Under the pieces are notes generated by a model. It did no database searches. It worked only from the letters and a program-made list of their open reading frames with translations, and was not told where the DNA came from. Shown piece after piece: positions 21,737 through 30,897 of a stretch of DNA of 64,000 nt. Source of the DNA: Ornithinimicrobium flavum (lineage in GTDB: Bacteria > Actinomycetota > Actinomycetes > Actinomycetales > Dermatophilaceae). The stretch's first letter is position 1; the number at the start of each line of letters is the position of its first letter. The stretch lies in assembly GCF_004526345.1 (NCBI RefSeq), contig NZ_CP038213.1:620001-684000 (forward strand), written 5' to 3'. The position numbers and the translations under genes were made by a program.

Positions 21737-24700
21737 GTGACCTCCGTCCCTGCGCCCCACGCCCTCGACGACGCCCGCGTCGAGGCGGTCCAGCGCGCCC
21801 GCACCCGGTGGCGTCACGAGGTCGCGGAGGCCGGTGGCCCCAACACCCTCCTGTGGCACCGCACGTCCCTCACCGGCACCTTCGACCTCAACCTGGCGCA
21901 CCCCGGCGGCGTCGCCAAGCTCCTCTCGGGACGTCCGACGCCCCTGTCCGACCTGGTCCGCGAGCAGGTCGCCTTCCTGGACGCCGCCCGCCGGATCGGC
22001 GCCATCCGCGACAAGGTCGGGGAGATGCGCCGCGAGCACGGCATCGAGACCGGCTTCCTGGCCATCGGTCTGGCGACGTGGTCCCTCCAGCGGGTCCTGG
22101 TGCCGCCGCGCGCGCCGGTCCTGCTGCGGGCCTGCACCATCACCCCCACGGACGCCGCGCACAGCGACTTCGTGCTCGAGCTGCACGAGGACGTCGTCTT
22201 CAACCCGGTCCTCGAGCACTACCTGCGCAGCGAGGCCCACCTGCAGCTGGACCCGGAGATGCTCGCCGGCCTCTCCGCGCAGAGCCACGGCTTCGACCCG
22301 CGGCTGACCTACCAGGCGCTGGAGCAGATCTGCGTCGAGATGTCCGGCTTCGCCATCGGTCCGCAGATGGTCATCAGCACCTTCCCGTGCGCCAAGCTGC
22401 CCCTGGTCACGTCCTACACCGGCGACATCGCACCGCTCGCCTCGCACGACCTCGTGGCGGCCCTGGGCGGGGCCGACGTCCCGCCGGCGCCGACCGCGCC
22501 GGACCCCGAGCGTGCCGACGACCCCGCGCGCGAGCTGAACGTGCTGGACGCCGACCGCTCGCAGCGGGTGCTGGTGGACGAGGTGATGCGCGGGGGCACG
22601 CTCGTCCTGGACACCCCGAGCGGGACGGGGGCGACGCAGACGATCGCCAACCTCGTCGCTGCAGCCCTCTCCGAGGGGCGGACCGTCATGGTCTGCTCCG
22701 AGGAGCGGACCGCCCTGGAGAGCCTGCAGCGCCGCCTCACGCACGTCGGCCTGGGTGACCTGTGCCTGCACCTGGCCGAGGACCCGGCCTCCATGCGGCG
22801 GACCCTGGGGGAGGTCCGGTCCGCCCTGGACCGCCTGGCCACCGAGGACGAGCCGGACCTCGGGGCCGACCCGCTGCCGGCGCGCGCCGACGCGCTGACC
22901 GTCCTGCGCCGGGAGTCCGAGATCCTGCACCGCGAGCACGAGCCGTGGGGCCTGTCGCTCCACCGCACCCAGGACGACCTGTCCGCGCTCGCCGCGCTCG
23001 AGCACCCGCCGACCTCCCGCGTCCGCCTCCCGGTCGACGTGCTCCGCACGGTGACGGAGGAGGAGCTCTCCGACGTCACCGACGCCCTCATCGAGGCCGC
23101 GGACGCCGGGGCCTGGGCGCGGGCGCGCACCGAGGACCCCTGGTATGCCGCGCGTCTGGCCTCGGCCGACGACGCCCGGCGAGCCACCGAGATCGTCTCG
23201 CGCCTGGTGGGAGGCGAGTTCAGCGCCGCCCGGGAGCTCGCCGACAGCGTCTGCGCGACGGCCGGGATGCCGGCCCCGGCGTCGCTGCAGCAGTGGGAGC
23301 ACCGGCTGGGGCTGATCGCCCGGGCCAGCGAGACGCTGGACGTCTTCTCGCCGGGGATCTACGACGCGCCCCTGGACGAGATGGTCGCGGCCACCGCCGC
23401 CCGGGACGACGTCACCGAACGGCCCGGCGCGGTCGCGCGCGCCCGGCTCCGGCGCCAGGTCCGCCAGCAGCTGCGGCCCGGCACCCCGCCCGCCGACCTG
23501 GGCGCCCGGGTGCGTCGGGCCCGGGACGAGCGGGCCGAGTGGGAGGAGGTCGCCGGGCGGGCGGCCCGGCCCCAGGCCCCGTCCGGGTGGGAGGAGGCGC
23601 TCGCCGCCCACACCCCCCTGGGGGAGGACCTCGCGTGGCTGGAGCGGGTGCTCGAGGGCACCCCGGCCGGTCACGAGTTCTCCACCAGCCATCTCGACAT
23701 CGTGCTCGAGCGGCTCGTCCGCCTCGACGCGCGGGCCGACCGGGCGGAGGTCGCCGCCCAGGCGCACCCCCTGCTGGACCCGCTGCGCGCGCGGGGGCTC
23801 GGCGACCTCGTCGACGACCTCGCCCGCCGCGGGGTTCCACCGGAGCGGGTGGCGGCCGAGGTGCGCTTCGTCCACCGCAGCTCGGTGCTCGACCACCTGA
23901 CCTCCGACGAGCTGCCCCAGCAGGTCCCGGGCGAGGCGGTGCGGGAGGCCGAGCGGGCCTTCCGTGCAGCGGACCGCGCCCACCTGCACCGCAACGCCCT
24001 GCGGGCGCGTCGTGCCGTGCTCCGGCGGTTGCGCCGCACCCTCACCGCCCAGGGCTCCCAGGTGCGCGCCTGGCAGCGGGCGGTGGAGGAGACCCGCCTG
24101 GGTGCGGTCGACGCGCGCGACATCATCAGCCGGGCGCCGGACGTCGTCCTGGCCGCGCAGCCGGTGCTCCTGGCCAGCCCGCTCGCCGTGCCCTCGGTGC
24201 TGCCCCCGGACGTGCAGGTCGACCTGCTCGTGATCGACCGGGCCGGCCGCACCACCACCGCGCGGACCGTGCCCGCCCTCACGCACGGGAGGCAGGTGCT
24301 CGTCGTGGGGGACAGCGGGGGCCCCGGCCCGCGGCAGTTCTCCGTGGTCGCCGACCCCAAGGTCGAGCGGGAGGTCGCCGACCAGGATCTCGGGCGGTCC
24401 CTGCTGGAGGACGCCTCGGCCATCCTGCCGGTGCGCCACCTCGCCGTGCACTACCGGGCGCTGCACCAAGGGCTGGTGGCTCCGCTGGCGCCGCTCATGC
24501 CCGTTCCCGTGCACTCCTTCCCGGGCACCGCCCGCACCGCCGCCGTGCGTGAGCACGTCGCGGAGGGCGGGATCGCCGCGCAGGTCCAGGCCACCGCAGC
24601 GCTCGCGGTCGACCACGCACGGGCGCACCCGGGGGACAGCCTGCTGCTGGTGACCGACGACGACGCGGGTGCCGAGGACCTCGGCATCGCGCTGCGGGCC

Positions 24701-25360
24701 GCCGTCGGACGCAGCGAGCAGGTCGAGGAGCTCCGCGCCGCCCTTGGCGACGCCGCGGACCTGGTGGAGCCGCTCCTGGTCCGCCCCGTCCACCGCATCA
24801 GCGGAGAGGTCCGGGACCGCGTCATCTGGGTGACCGCGCCCGGCGGCGCTCCGGACGCCCGGTCCGTCGGCTCGGTCCTGGCCGCGGCCCGCCGCGCGAT
24901 CGACGTGGTGGTCCCGTCCCCGGTCGGTGGATGGTCTCCCGCCCCCGGCGGCGGCACCCTGCTGCTCCAGCGGGCCCTCGACCACCAGGAGCCGGAGCAC
25001 GGCCACGGCTCGGCGGTGCTGGGGGAGCTCGTGCGGCGGCTGCGTGCCGAGGGGCTCGAGGTCCTCGAGGGGGTCGGGCATGGCCCGCACGCCATCCCCG
25101 TCGCCGTCGCCGACGAGACCGACGACCAGCTCCTCGTCGTGGCCGTCGACGGCGACGCCGCGCCCCCGACGACGGCCGGGCTCGCCCGCCCGGGGGCACC
25201 CGACGTCGGTCGTGACGACATCCGCCTGCGCCACGAGCAGCTGACCCGGATGGGGTGGGTGCCCGTGCGGGTCCGCAGCTCGGACGTCTTCAGCGATCCG
25301 GCCCGGGAGGTGGCCCGGGTGCTCTCCGCGCTGCGGGAGCGGGTCTCGCGGACGCCATGA
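21737..25360 (+). CDS. Large SF1 helicase/REase-like protein with degenerate catalytic motifs
   Basis: 1207 aa, similar in layout to DUF4011-type SF1 helicases: N-terminal domain (1-270), a P-loop core, a long helical insertion, a second RecA-like part and a C-terminal endonuclease-like domain (about 1095-1200, MTES_1575/Vsr-like). The P-loop reads TPSGTGATQTIANL: the catalytic Lys is Ala299. Walker B reads LLVIDRAG: Asp834 is kept but the Glu is Arg835. The nuclease strand reads IPVAVAD...LLVVAVDGD, lacking the usual acidic residue and ExK-like pair. It thus looks like a conserved pseudo-enzyme that may bind nucleic acid without hydrolysing ATP. Start GTG lies 12 nt after the MFS stop. Confidence 0.72.
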   Translation: MTSVPAPHALDDARVEAVQRARTRWRHEVAEAGGPNTLLWHRTSLTGTFDLNLAHPGGVAKLLSGRPTPLSDLVREQVAFLDAARRIGAIRDKVGEMRREHGIETGFLAIGLATWSLQRVLVPPRAPVLLRACTITPTDAAHSDFVLELHEDVVFNPVLEHYLRSEAHLQLDPEMLAGLSAQSHGFDPRLTYQALEQICVEMSGFAIGPQMVISTFPCAKLPLVTSYTGDIAPLASHDLVAALGGADVPPAPTAPDPERADDPARELNVLDADRSQRVLVDEVMRGGTLVLDTPSGTGATQTIANLVAAALSEGRTVMVCSEERTALESLQRRLTHVGLGDLCLHLAEDPASMRRTLGEVRSALDRLATEDEPDLGADPLPARADALTVLRRESEILHREHEPWGLSLHRTQDDLSALAALEHPPTSRVRLPVDVLRTVTEEELSDVTDALIEAADAGAWARARTEDPWYAARLASADDARRATEIVSRLVGGEFSAARELADSVCATAGMPAPASLQQWEHRLGLIARASETLDVFSPGIYDAPLDEMVAATAARDDVTERPGAVARARLRRQVRQQLRPGTPPADLGARVRRARDERAEWEEVAGRAARPQAPSGWEEALAAHTPLGEDLAWLERVLEGTPAGHEFSTSHLDIVLERLVRLDARADRAEVAAQAHPLLDPLRARGLGDLVDDLARRGVPPERVAAEVRFVHRSSVLDHLTSDELPQQVPGEAVREAERAFRAADRAHLHRNALRARRAVLRRLRRTLTAQGSQVRAWQRAVEETRLGAVDARDIISRAPDVVLAAQPVLLASPLAVPSVLPPDVQVDLLVIDRAGRTTTARTVPALTHGRQVLVVGDSGGPGPRQFSVVADPKVEREVADQDLGRSLLEDASAILPVRHLAVHYRALHQGLVAPLAPLMPVPVHSFPGTARTAAVREHVAEGGIAAQVQATAALAVDHARAHPGDSLLLVTDDDAGAEDLGIALRAAVGRSEQVEELRAALGDAADLVEPLLVRPVHRISGEVRDRVIWVTAPGGAPDARSVGSVLAAARRAIDVVVPSPVGGWSPAPGGGTLLLQRALDHQEPEHGHGSAVLGELVRRLRAEGLEVLEGVGHGPHAIPVAVADETDDQLLVVAVDGDAAPPTTAGLARPGAPDVGRDDIRLRHEQLTRMGWVPVRVRSSDVFSDPAREVARVLSALRERVSRTP

Positions 25361-25379
25361 GCACGACGCCATGAGCACG
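25352..25379 (+). repeat. 14-bp tandem duplication over the start of the small downstream gene
   Basis: ACGCCATGAGCACG occurs twice in a row (25352-25365, 25366-25379). The first copy contains the helicase stop overlapped by an ATG (ATGA) that now opens a five-codon dead frame; the second copy supplies the working ATG at 25371. Confidence 0.85.
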
Positions 25380-25634
25380 ACGAGGCCCCGGCGCCCCGGC
25401 GCCGACGAGCCCTGCGCGGCGTCGGAGTCCGGCGTCGCGGGGAGCGGCAGGGCACGCCGCCGCCACCGCAGGGTCGTCGCCCCACCCACCAGCCCGGTCG
25501 CCGACGAGTCCGACGACCTGCCGGCCGGGGCGGCGCCGGATCGTCCGGCCGAGCGGGCGTCTCGGCGTCCCGAGGACCGGGAGGACCCGCACGATGCGTG
25601 GATCCGTGCCCAGCGTCCTCCCCACTGGGACTAG
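25371..25634 (+). CDS. Small conserved protein with C-terminal RAQRPPHWD motif
   Basis: 87 aa, polar, low-complexity Arg/Ala/Pro/Asp-rich for 65 residues, ending in DPHDAWIRAQRPPHWD. The ending resembles a short conserved tail (Q-[RK]-PPHW) that I recall in small actinobacterial proteins encoded next to such helicase-like genes; this is memory, not a search. Probably intrinsically disordered with a C-terminal docking peptide. Lies immediately 3' of the helicase-like gene, so a functional link is plausible. Ends at TAG, just before a strong terminator. Confidence 0.65.
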   Translation: MSTTRPRRPGADEPCAASESGVAGSGRARRRHRRVVAPPTSPVADESDDLPAGAAPDRPAERASRRPEDREDPHDAWIRAQRPPHWD

Positions 25635-25672
25635 GAGGACCCGCGGCCCCCGCCGCGCAGGTGACGCCGGGA

Positions 25673-25715
25673 CGCAGGAAGCCCCCCGGCACGGGGTGCC
25701 GGGGGGCTTCCTGCG
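25673..25715. terminator. 20-bp perfect hairpin between convergent genes
   Basis: Arms CGCAGGAAGCCCCCCGGCAC and its exact complement flank a GGG loop. Positioned between the small PPHWD gene and the convergent mscL gene, so it can terminate both. Confidence 0.8.
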
Positions 25716-25747
25716 TGGCGGGCATCAGCCCGCGGGGACCGGAGGGG

Positions 25748-26158
25748 TCAGAGGGTCGTGGTGCCGCGCTGGCTCAGCAGGTCGCGGATCTCACGCAGCG
25801 TGGCCAGCTCGTCGGAGACGGGCTCCGGCTCGTCCTCCAGGCCGAGGCGGGCCTTGCGGTGCTCGTTGTACTTGTTCATCGGGACGACCAGCACGAAGTA
25901 GACGACGGCGGCGGTGAGCAGGAAGACGATGAGGGCGTTGATGATCGCGGCGAAGTCGAGGTAGGTCGCCTCGTTGCCCGAGATGATCTCGAAGCCCAGC
26001 CCGCTGGCCTCGGCCCCGCCGACGGAGTTGAGCAGGGGGGTGACGATGCTGGAGACCATGGTGTCGACGACCGCGGCGAAGGCGGAGCCGATGACGACGG
26101 CGACCGCCAGGTCGACGACGTTGCCGCGCATGATGAATTCCTTGAAGCCCTGAAGCAT
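25748..26158 (-). CDS. mscL: Large-conductance mechanosensitive channel
   Basis: 136 aa, standard MscL length. MLQGFKEFIMRGNVVDLAVAVVIGSAF is the N-terminal amphipathic helix and pore-lining TM1 with the conserved Asn-Val-Val-Asp and Gly-Ser/Ala packing; TM2 is INALIVFLLTAAVVYFVLVVP, followed by the cytoplasmic helix ending in SDELATLREIRDLL. The pentamer opens under membrane tension to release osmolytes during hypo-osmotic shock. AAAGGA lies upstream of the ATG. A TACGCT on the minus strand about 80 nt upstream is a possible -10. Confidence 0.95.
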   Translation of the reverse strand: MLQGFKEFIMRGNVVDLAVAVVIGSAFAAVVDTMVSSIVTPLLNSVGGAEASGLGFEIISGNEATYLDFAAIINALIVFLLTAAVVYFVLVVPMNKYNEHRKARLGLEDEPEPVSDELATLREIRDLLSQRGTTTL

Positions 26159-26307
26159 GGTGTGTCCTTTCTGTCCGGGCGCAGCACGACGGCGCTCGAA
26201 GAGTGGTGTGGGGCCCGGCGTCCGCACAGACCGTCGGCCAGCGTAGCGGCAGGGGCGCCCGGAGGAAACTTGTCGCCCGAACCGGTACGCGTCGTCGGTG
26301 CGAGATG

Positions 26308-26958
26308 TCAACCGCCCGTGGGGGAGACGCGGAGGCTGACCTGCAGGGATGCCCCGACCGGGTCGGCGCCACGGGCGGCGGCCAGGGCGACGGCGTCCGG
26401 CCCGTCCACCGCCACCCACAGTCCCGGGCGCTCGCTCGTCACGAGCCGCAGGACCACCGCTGACGGGACGACCACGGACCCGTCGACCGGGGAGTGGACG
26501 TCCACGGTGTCGCCCGGGGAGAGCGCCGCGGCGACGGCCGGCTCACCCAGCGGCAGGTAGACGGCGGCGCTGCCCTCCGGCAGCCCGTCCAGCAGGGCCG
26601 AGGTGCGCAGGTCCGACGGCACGACCGCCCGGCCGGCGACGAGGGGCACCGCGGTCGTGCGCCCGAGCGTGGACGCCGGGTCCCTGAGCGCGTCCGCGGG
26701 GAGGGCACGGAGCGGCAGGTGCTGCACCGTGAGGTCTCCCGGGGTGAGCGTGGCACCCACCGGCACGTCCCGGGCAGCCACGAGCGCGGTCACGTCCTCG
26801 GGGTCGGGCCGTCCGAGCGCCGCGTGGACCGTCAGGGCGACGGCCGTCGCCGCGAGCACCGCGGCCAGCACCCGCCGCCACCGTGCGGAGGACAGCGGGG
26901 GCAAACGGCCGGCGAGCCGTGGGGTCGGCCGCCGACGACCCGGGGAGGAGCGCGACAT
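26308..26958 (-). CDS. SAF-domain membrane protein (CpaB/RcpC-like)
   Basis: 216 aa. Arg/Pro-rich N-terminus, one membrane helix (VLAAVLAATAVALTVHAAL, about residues 29-48), then a SAF domain (VTALVAARDVPVGATLTPGDLTVQHLPLRALPADALRD) and a C-terminal beta domain. SAF domains occur in Flp pilus assembly protein CpaB, but no pilus genes surround it, so a specific pilus role cannot be claimed. It lies downstream of the FmdB gene on the same strand, 39 nt apart, probably co-transcribed. Confidence 0.82.
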   Translation of the reverse strand: MSRSSPGRRRPTPRLAGRLPPLSSARWRRVLAAVLAATAVALTVHAALGRPDPEDVTALVAARDVPVGATLTPGDLTVQHLPLRALPADALRDPASTLGRTTAVPLVAGRAVVPSDLRTSALLDGLPEGSAAVYLPLGEPAVAAALSPGDTVDVHSPVDGSVVVPSAVVLRLVTSERPGLWVAVDGPDAVALAAARGADPVGASLQVSLRVSPTGG

Positions 26959-26997
26959 ACCTCGACGCTAGGGGCGCCGCAGGCCCGCGGGCAGGGG

Positions 26998-27401
26998 TCA
27001 GGCGGCGCCTGTGGAGGAGCGGGAGGCCGAGGTCGAGGATGTGGGGAGGAGGACCCCGTCGACCCGGTCGAGGTGGATCCCGACGTGCCGGAGGACCCGC
27101 CCGCAGGGGCGCCCCCCGAGCCGGAGGCTGAGTCGGAGCCGGAGGATACCGACCCCGACCCGCCGGACCCCGACCCGCCGGACGCCGCGGACGTCCCGCC
27201 CGGGACGGCACTGCCGGACCCCGAGCCCCGGGAGTCGGTCCGGTAGAAGCCGGACCCCTTGAAGACCACGCCGACCGCGGAGAAGATCTTGCGGAGGGAG
27301 CCGCTGCACTCAGGACACCGGGTCAGCGCGTCGTCGGTGAACGCCTGCTGGATGTCGAAGGCGTGACCGCAGTCCTTGCACGCGTACGAATAGGTGGGCA
27401 C
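26998..27401 (-). CDS. FmdB family zinc-ribbon protein (tail frame disrupted)
   Basis: The N-terminal 50 residues (VPTYSYACKDCGHAFDIQQAFTDDALTRCPECSGSLRKIFSAVGVVFKGSGFYRTDSR) form the FmdB zinc ribbon with two CxxC pairs, a putative regulatory or RNA-linked domain. The rest is a Gly/Ser/Thr tail. As read, the frame runs past into the SAF gene to 26832, but at a GGGG run (27043-27046 on the + strand) one missing base would yield ...SSTSASRSSTGAA and the natural stop at 26998. I give that end. The gene is one base short of a multiple of three. Start is GTG at 27401. Confidence 0.78.
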
Positions 27402-27448
27402 GGCAGGAGATTCTACGTGGCCTCCGGGGTCCCCCCGTCCGCGTGACC

Positions 27449-27454
27449 TAGTCT
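27449..27454 (+). promoter_or_regulatory. Leaderless -10 box of the penicillin acylase gene
   Basis: TAGTCT, 6 nt before the GTG start at 27461. The divergent FmdB gene starts 59 nt away, so regulatory space is short. Confidence 0.55.
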
Positions 27455-27460
27455 GGTCAC

Positions 27461-30154
27461 GTGTCCCGACCCCTGTGGCAGCGTCTGGCCGTGCCGCTCG
27501 TGGCGATCCTCGTGGTGGTCCTCGTGGCCTCGGCCGTCGTCGGCGTCGGTCTGACACGCAGGGCCCTCCCGCAGACCAGCGGCGAGGTCGAGGTGCCGGG
27601 GCTCGACGCCTCCGTCGAGGTCGTGCGCGACGAGCGGGGGGTTCCCCACATCTACGCCGACACGCCTCGGGACCTCTTCCGCGGGCAGGGGTACGTCGCG
27701 GCGCAGGAGCGGTTCTTCCAGATGGATCTGCGGCGCCACGTCGTCAGCGGCCGGCTCGCCGAGCTCGTCGGCCCGAGCGGGGTGGAGACCGACAAGGTCA
27801 TCCGCACCCTCGGCTGGCGCAGGGTGGCCGAGCAGGAGCTCGCCCTGCTCTCCCCGCAGGCGCGCACCTACCTCCAGGCCTACGCGGCGGGGGTCAACGC
27901 CTACCTCGACGAGCGCGGCGGGGCCTCCACGCTCGGGTTCGAGTACCTCGTGCTCGCCCAGAGCGCGCCCGGCTACCAGGTGCGTCCCTGGGACGAGGTG
28001 GACTCCCTGGCCTGGCTGAAGGCGATGGCCTGGGACCTGCGCGGCAACTACACCGACGAGCTCGCCCGCGGGCGTCTGGTCGGTCAGGTCTCCCTCCAGC
28101 AGCTGGGCGGTCTCTACCCGCCCTACCCCGCCGACGAGCACCCTCCGATCCTCAGCCGCGACGAGTGGTCCCCGCCGCGGGCGGTCCCAAGGCCCCCGGC
28201 GGACGCGCGCGGTGGCACCGACGGGCCGGTCGCCGCCCCCCCGCCGGGAGGGGCGGACGATCCGGCGGACGTCGGACGGCTCGGTGAGCCCGGCCCACCC
28301 TCCCCGCCGGCCGGCAGCCTGACTCATTCCTGGTTGGCGGGCGCCGGGGACGACGCCCTGGGCCGCACCGAGGCGGCGTTCGCGGCGGTGCCGACCCTGG
28401 TCGGCCGGGGGGAGGGCATCGGCTCGAACTCCTGGGTCGTGTCGGGGGAGCACACGAGCACGGGTATGCCGCTGCTCGCCAACGACCCCCACCTCGCCCT
28501 GTCGCAGCCCAGCGTGTGGATGCAGGCGGGCCTGCACTGCCGGGAGGTGGGGCCGGAGTGCCCCTTCGACGTCAGCGGGTTCACCTTCGCCGGTCTACCC
28601 GGGGTCGTCATCGGTCACAACCAGTCCGTGGCCTGGGCCTTCACCAACATGGACCCCGACGTCACCGACTTCTACCTCGAGGACACCGAGGGGAACACCG
28701 TGCGCCGGGGCGACACCTTCGAGCCGCTGGAGGTGCGCACCGAGACGATCCGCGTCGCCGGCGGTGACGACGTGGAGCTCACCGTGCGCGAGTCCTCGCA
28801 CGGCCCGATCGTCTCCGACGTGATCGAGACCATCGGGCTGATGGGCAACCAGGCGCCCCTGGACGGGGTGCGCACCTCGCGGCGGCTCGAGGTCGCCCTG
28901 GCCTGGACCGGGCTGGAGCCCGCCACCACCGCCGAGGCCATCTTCCTGCTCAACGCCGCCACCGGCTGGGAGGACTTCCGCGAGGCGGCCCGGCACTTCG
29001 CCGTCCCGGCCCAGAACCTGCTCTACGCCGACGTCGAGGGCAACATCGGCTACCAGGCCCCGGGTCTGGTGCCCGTCCGGGAGTCGGCCACGCACGACAC
29101 CCCGCCCGGGTTCTACCCCGCGCCGGGCTGGGAGGAGCGCTACGCCTGGCAGGGGTGGGTCGACTTCGATGCCCTGCCCCACGTGCTCAACCCGGACGAC
29201 GGCCTCATCGTCGCCGCCAACCAGGCCGTCACCGCCGGGTCCCGGCCCTTCCTCACCAGCGAGAGCGACAAGGGCTACCGCGCCACCCGCATCCTGGAGC
29301 TCCTGCAGGAGGGGATGGAGCAGGGCCCGCTCACGGTGCAGGACATGAGTCGGATCCAGCTCGACGACACCAGTGCCTTCGCGCCCGAGCTGCTTCCCTA
29401 CCTGCTGGCCGTCGACCTCCCGGGGGACTTCTACACCCAGGCTCAGGACCTGCTGCGGACCTGGGACGGCAGCGCGCCCGCCTCCGGGGAGGGGTCGGCG
29501 GCCGCGGCCTACTTCTACGCCACGTTCAGCAACCTGCTCGAGGCCGTCTTCGACGACGAGCTTCCCCCGGACCTGGGCGCCACCGGCAACTCGCGGTCCA
29601 TGCTCATCGTCGAGGACCTGCTCTCCGACCCCGACAGCGTCTGGTGGGACGACAAGCGCACCCCCGGGGTCGTGGAGTCCCGTGACGAGGTGCTCCGGTC
29701 GGCCCTCGTGGAGGCCCGCCTCGACCTCACCCGGGTGATCTCGAAGGACCCGGCGGGCTGGACGTGGGGCGACCTGCACCAGGTGACCCTGGAGCACGAG
29801 GTCCTGGGCGGGGAGGACATCCCCGGTGTGGTGCGGTCCATGGTCAACAGCCCCACGCTGCCGGCCCCCGGCTCCAGCGCGATGGTCAACGCCTTCAACT
29901 GGGACGCGAGCACGGGGTCCTTCACCGTCACCTCCGGCCCCTCCATGCGGATGGTCGTGGACCTGGCCGACCTGGACGCCTCCACGTGGGTGGACCACAC
30001 GGGGGTCTCGGGGCACCCCTTCGCCCCCGGCTACGGGGACCAGACGCAGGCGTGGCTGGCGGGCGAGACCTTCCCCTGGGCCTTCACCCGGGGAGCCGTC
30101 GAGGAGGCCGCGGTGGACCGCCTCGTGCTGGTCCCCGGTCCCTCCGGCGGCTGA
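27461..30154 (+). CDS. Penicillin acylase family protein (Ntn hydrolase)
   Basis: 897 aa. N-terminal membrane/signal segment (VPLVAILVVVLVASAVVGVGL), alpha-chain region (VEVVRDERGVPHIYADTPRDLFRGQGYVAAQERFFQMDLRRHV), a Pro/Gly/Ala-rich stretch about residues 243-290, then the beta chain beginning near Ser322 in GIGSNSWVVSG, the autocatalytic nucleophile. Downstream NDPHLALSQPSVW, GVVIGHN and MVNSPTLPAPGSSAMVNA motifs are also typical. Natural substrates are probably N-acyl compounds such as quorum signals or amide antibiotics; penicillin cleavage is only the family name. The unusually long spacer may be the excised linker peptide. Confidence 0.9.
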   Translation: MSRPLWQRLAVPLVAILVVVLVASAVVGVGLTRRALPQTSGEVEVPGLDASVEVVRDERGVPHIYADTPRDLFRGQGYVAAQERFFQMDLRRHVVSGRLAELVGPSGVETDKVIRTLGWRRVAEQELALLSPQARTYLQAYAAGVNAYLDERGGASTLGFEYLVLAQSAPGYQVRPWDEVDSLAWLKAMAWDLRGNYTDELARGRLVGQVSLQQLGGLYPPYPADEHPPILSRDEWSPPRAVPRPPADARGGTDGPVAAPPPGGADDPADVGRLGEPGPPSPPAGSLTHSWLAGAGDDALGRTEAAFAAVPTLVGRGEGIGSNSWVVSGEHTSTGMPLLANDPHLALSQPSVWMQAGLHCREVGPECPFDVSGFTFAGLPGVVIGHNQSVAWAFTNMDPDVTDFYLEDTEGNTVRRGDTFEPLEVRTETIRVAGGDDVELTVRESSHGPIVSDVIETIGLMGNQAPLDGVRTSRRLEVALAWTGLEPATTAEAIFLLNAATGWEDFREAARHFAVPAQNLLYADVEGNIGYQAPGLVPVRESATHDTPPGFYPAPGWEERYAWQGWVDFDALPHVLNPDDGLIVAANQAVTAGSRPFLTSESDKGYRATRILELLQEGMEQGPLTVQDMSRIQLDDTSAFAPELLPYLLAVDLPGDFYTQAQDLLRTWDGSAPASGEGSAAAAYFYATFSNLLEAVFDDELPPDLGATGNSRSMLIVEDLLSDPDSVWWDDKRTPGVVESRDEVLRSALVEARLDLTRVISKDPAGWTWGDLHQVTLEHEVLGGEDIPGVVRSMVNSPTLPAPGSSAMVNAFNWDASTGSFTVTSGPSMRMVVDLADLDASTWVDHTGVSGHPFAPGYGDQTQAWLAGETFPWAFTRGAVEEAAVDRLVLVPGPSGG

Positions 30155-30184
30155 CCGCCGGCGCCGACGCCGGCGACACCCGAC

Positions 30185-30829
30185 CTACCGCACGGGGGTC
30201 GGCAGCACCCCCGAGGTGGGGCGCAGCACTGCGTCGACCACGGTGTCGTGGTCGTCGGCCGGCAGGTCGTCGACCACCTCGTGGTCGTGCAGCACGAGAA
30301 CGACGGGCACGCCGCCGGCCAGGGGCTGCACCCGGGGCAGGGTCGTGTCGTAGTACCCCCCTCCCTGCCCGAGCCGGACCCCCTCGCGGGTCACCGCCAG
30401 ACCGGGCACGAAGGCCAGGTCCACGTCGCGCCAGGCCTCCGGCCCCAGCCGGGTGCGTGACGGGTCGCTCAGGTCGGCCCAGTCCAGGTCGGGCCGGGCC
30501 AGGGTCACCGGCACCAGGACCTGCACGCCGGCGCCCAGCAGCGCGTCCGTGAGGCCGTCGACCGGCGGCTCGGTGCGCATCGGCTCGAAGGCGGTGACCG
30601 TCATCCCCGCCACCCCGGGCCGTCCCAGGCGCGCGGCGTGGGCCTGCAGGTGGGCCAGCCCCGCCTCCCCGAGGCGGCGCGCCTGCTCGGAGCGGGTCCG
30701 CCCGTCCCAGCCGGCCACCAGCTCGCGGCGGGCCGCGCGGACGAGGGAGCGCCAGGTCGCCTTGTCGGCGACGACGTCCCCCGTGGGCCGGTAGGCGGGC
30801 AGGGTCGGCGGGGGCTGGGTGCCTGTCAC
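30185..30829 (-). CDS. 5-formyltetrahydrofolate cyclo-ligase
   Basis: 214 aa. ATP-dependent return of 5-formyl-THF to 5,10-methenyl-THF. Motifs: KATWRSLVRAARREL at the N-terminus (Lys/Arg phosphate contacts), FEPMRTEPPVDGL in the middle, and the family signature LGQGGGYYDTTLP with the terminal Gly-Gly-Gly-Tyr-Tyr-Asp. A GTG start at 30829 gives a slightly long N-terminus. Divergent from moeA with 68 nt between starts. In mycobacteria the same order, 5-FCL-(galU)-moeA-rimJ-SepX homolog, is conserved; galU is missing here. Confidence 0.9.
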   Translation of the reverse strand: MTGTQPPPTLPAYRPTGDVVADKATWRSLVRAARRELVAGWDGRTRSEQARRLGEAGLAHLQAHAARLGRPGVAGMTVTAFEPMRTEPPVDGLTDALLGAGVQVLVPVTLARPDLDWADLSDPSRTRLGPEAWRDVDLAFVPGLAVTREGVRLGQGGGYYDTTLPRVQPLAGGVPVVLVLHDHEVVDDLPADDHDTVVDAVLRPTSGVLPTPVR

Positions 30830-30897
30830 CTCGCCATTGTGACCTGCCCGACTACGCTGGTGCCGTCCGTCCGTGCCCGCTCTCCGGAAGGCCGCCG

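Noticed and set aside
26832..26997. Extension of the FmdB protein into the SAF gene
   Set aside because: Overlaps 127 nt of a well-supported gene and encodes a Pro/Arg/Cys-rich stretch unlike the Ser/Gly tail; a single-base shift gives a natural stop at 26998.
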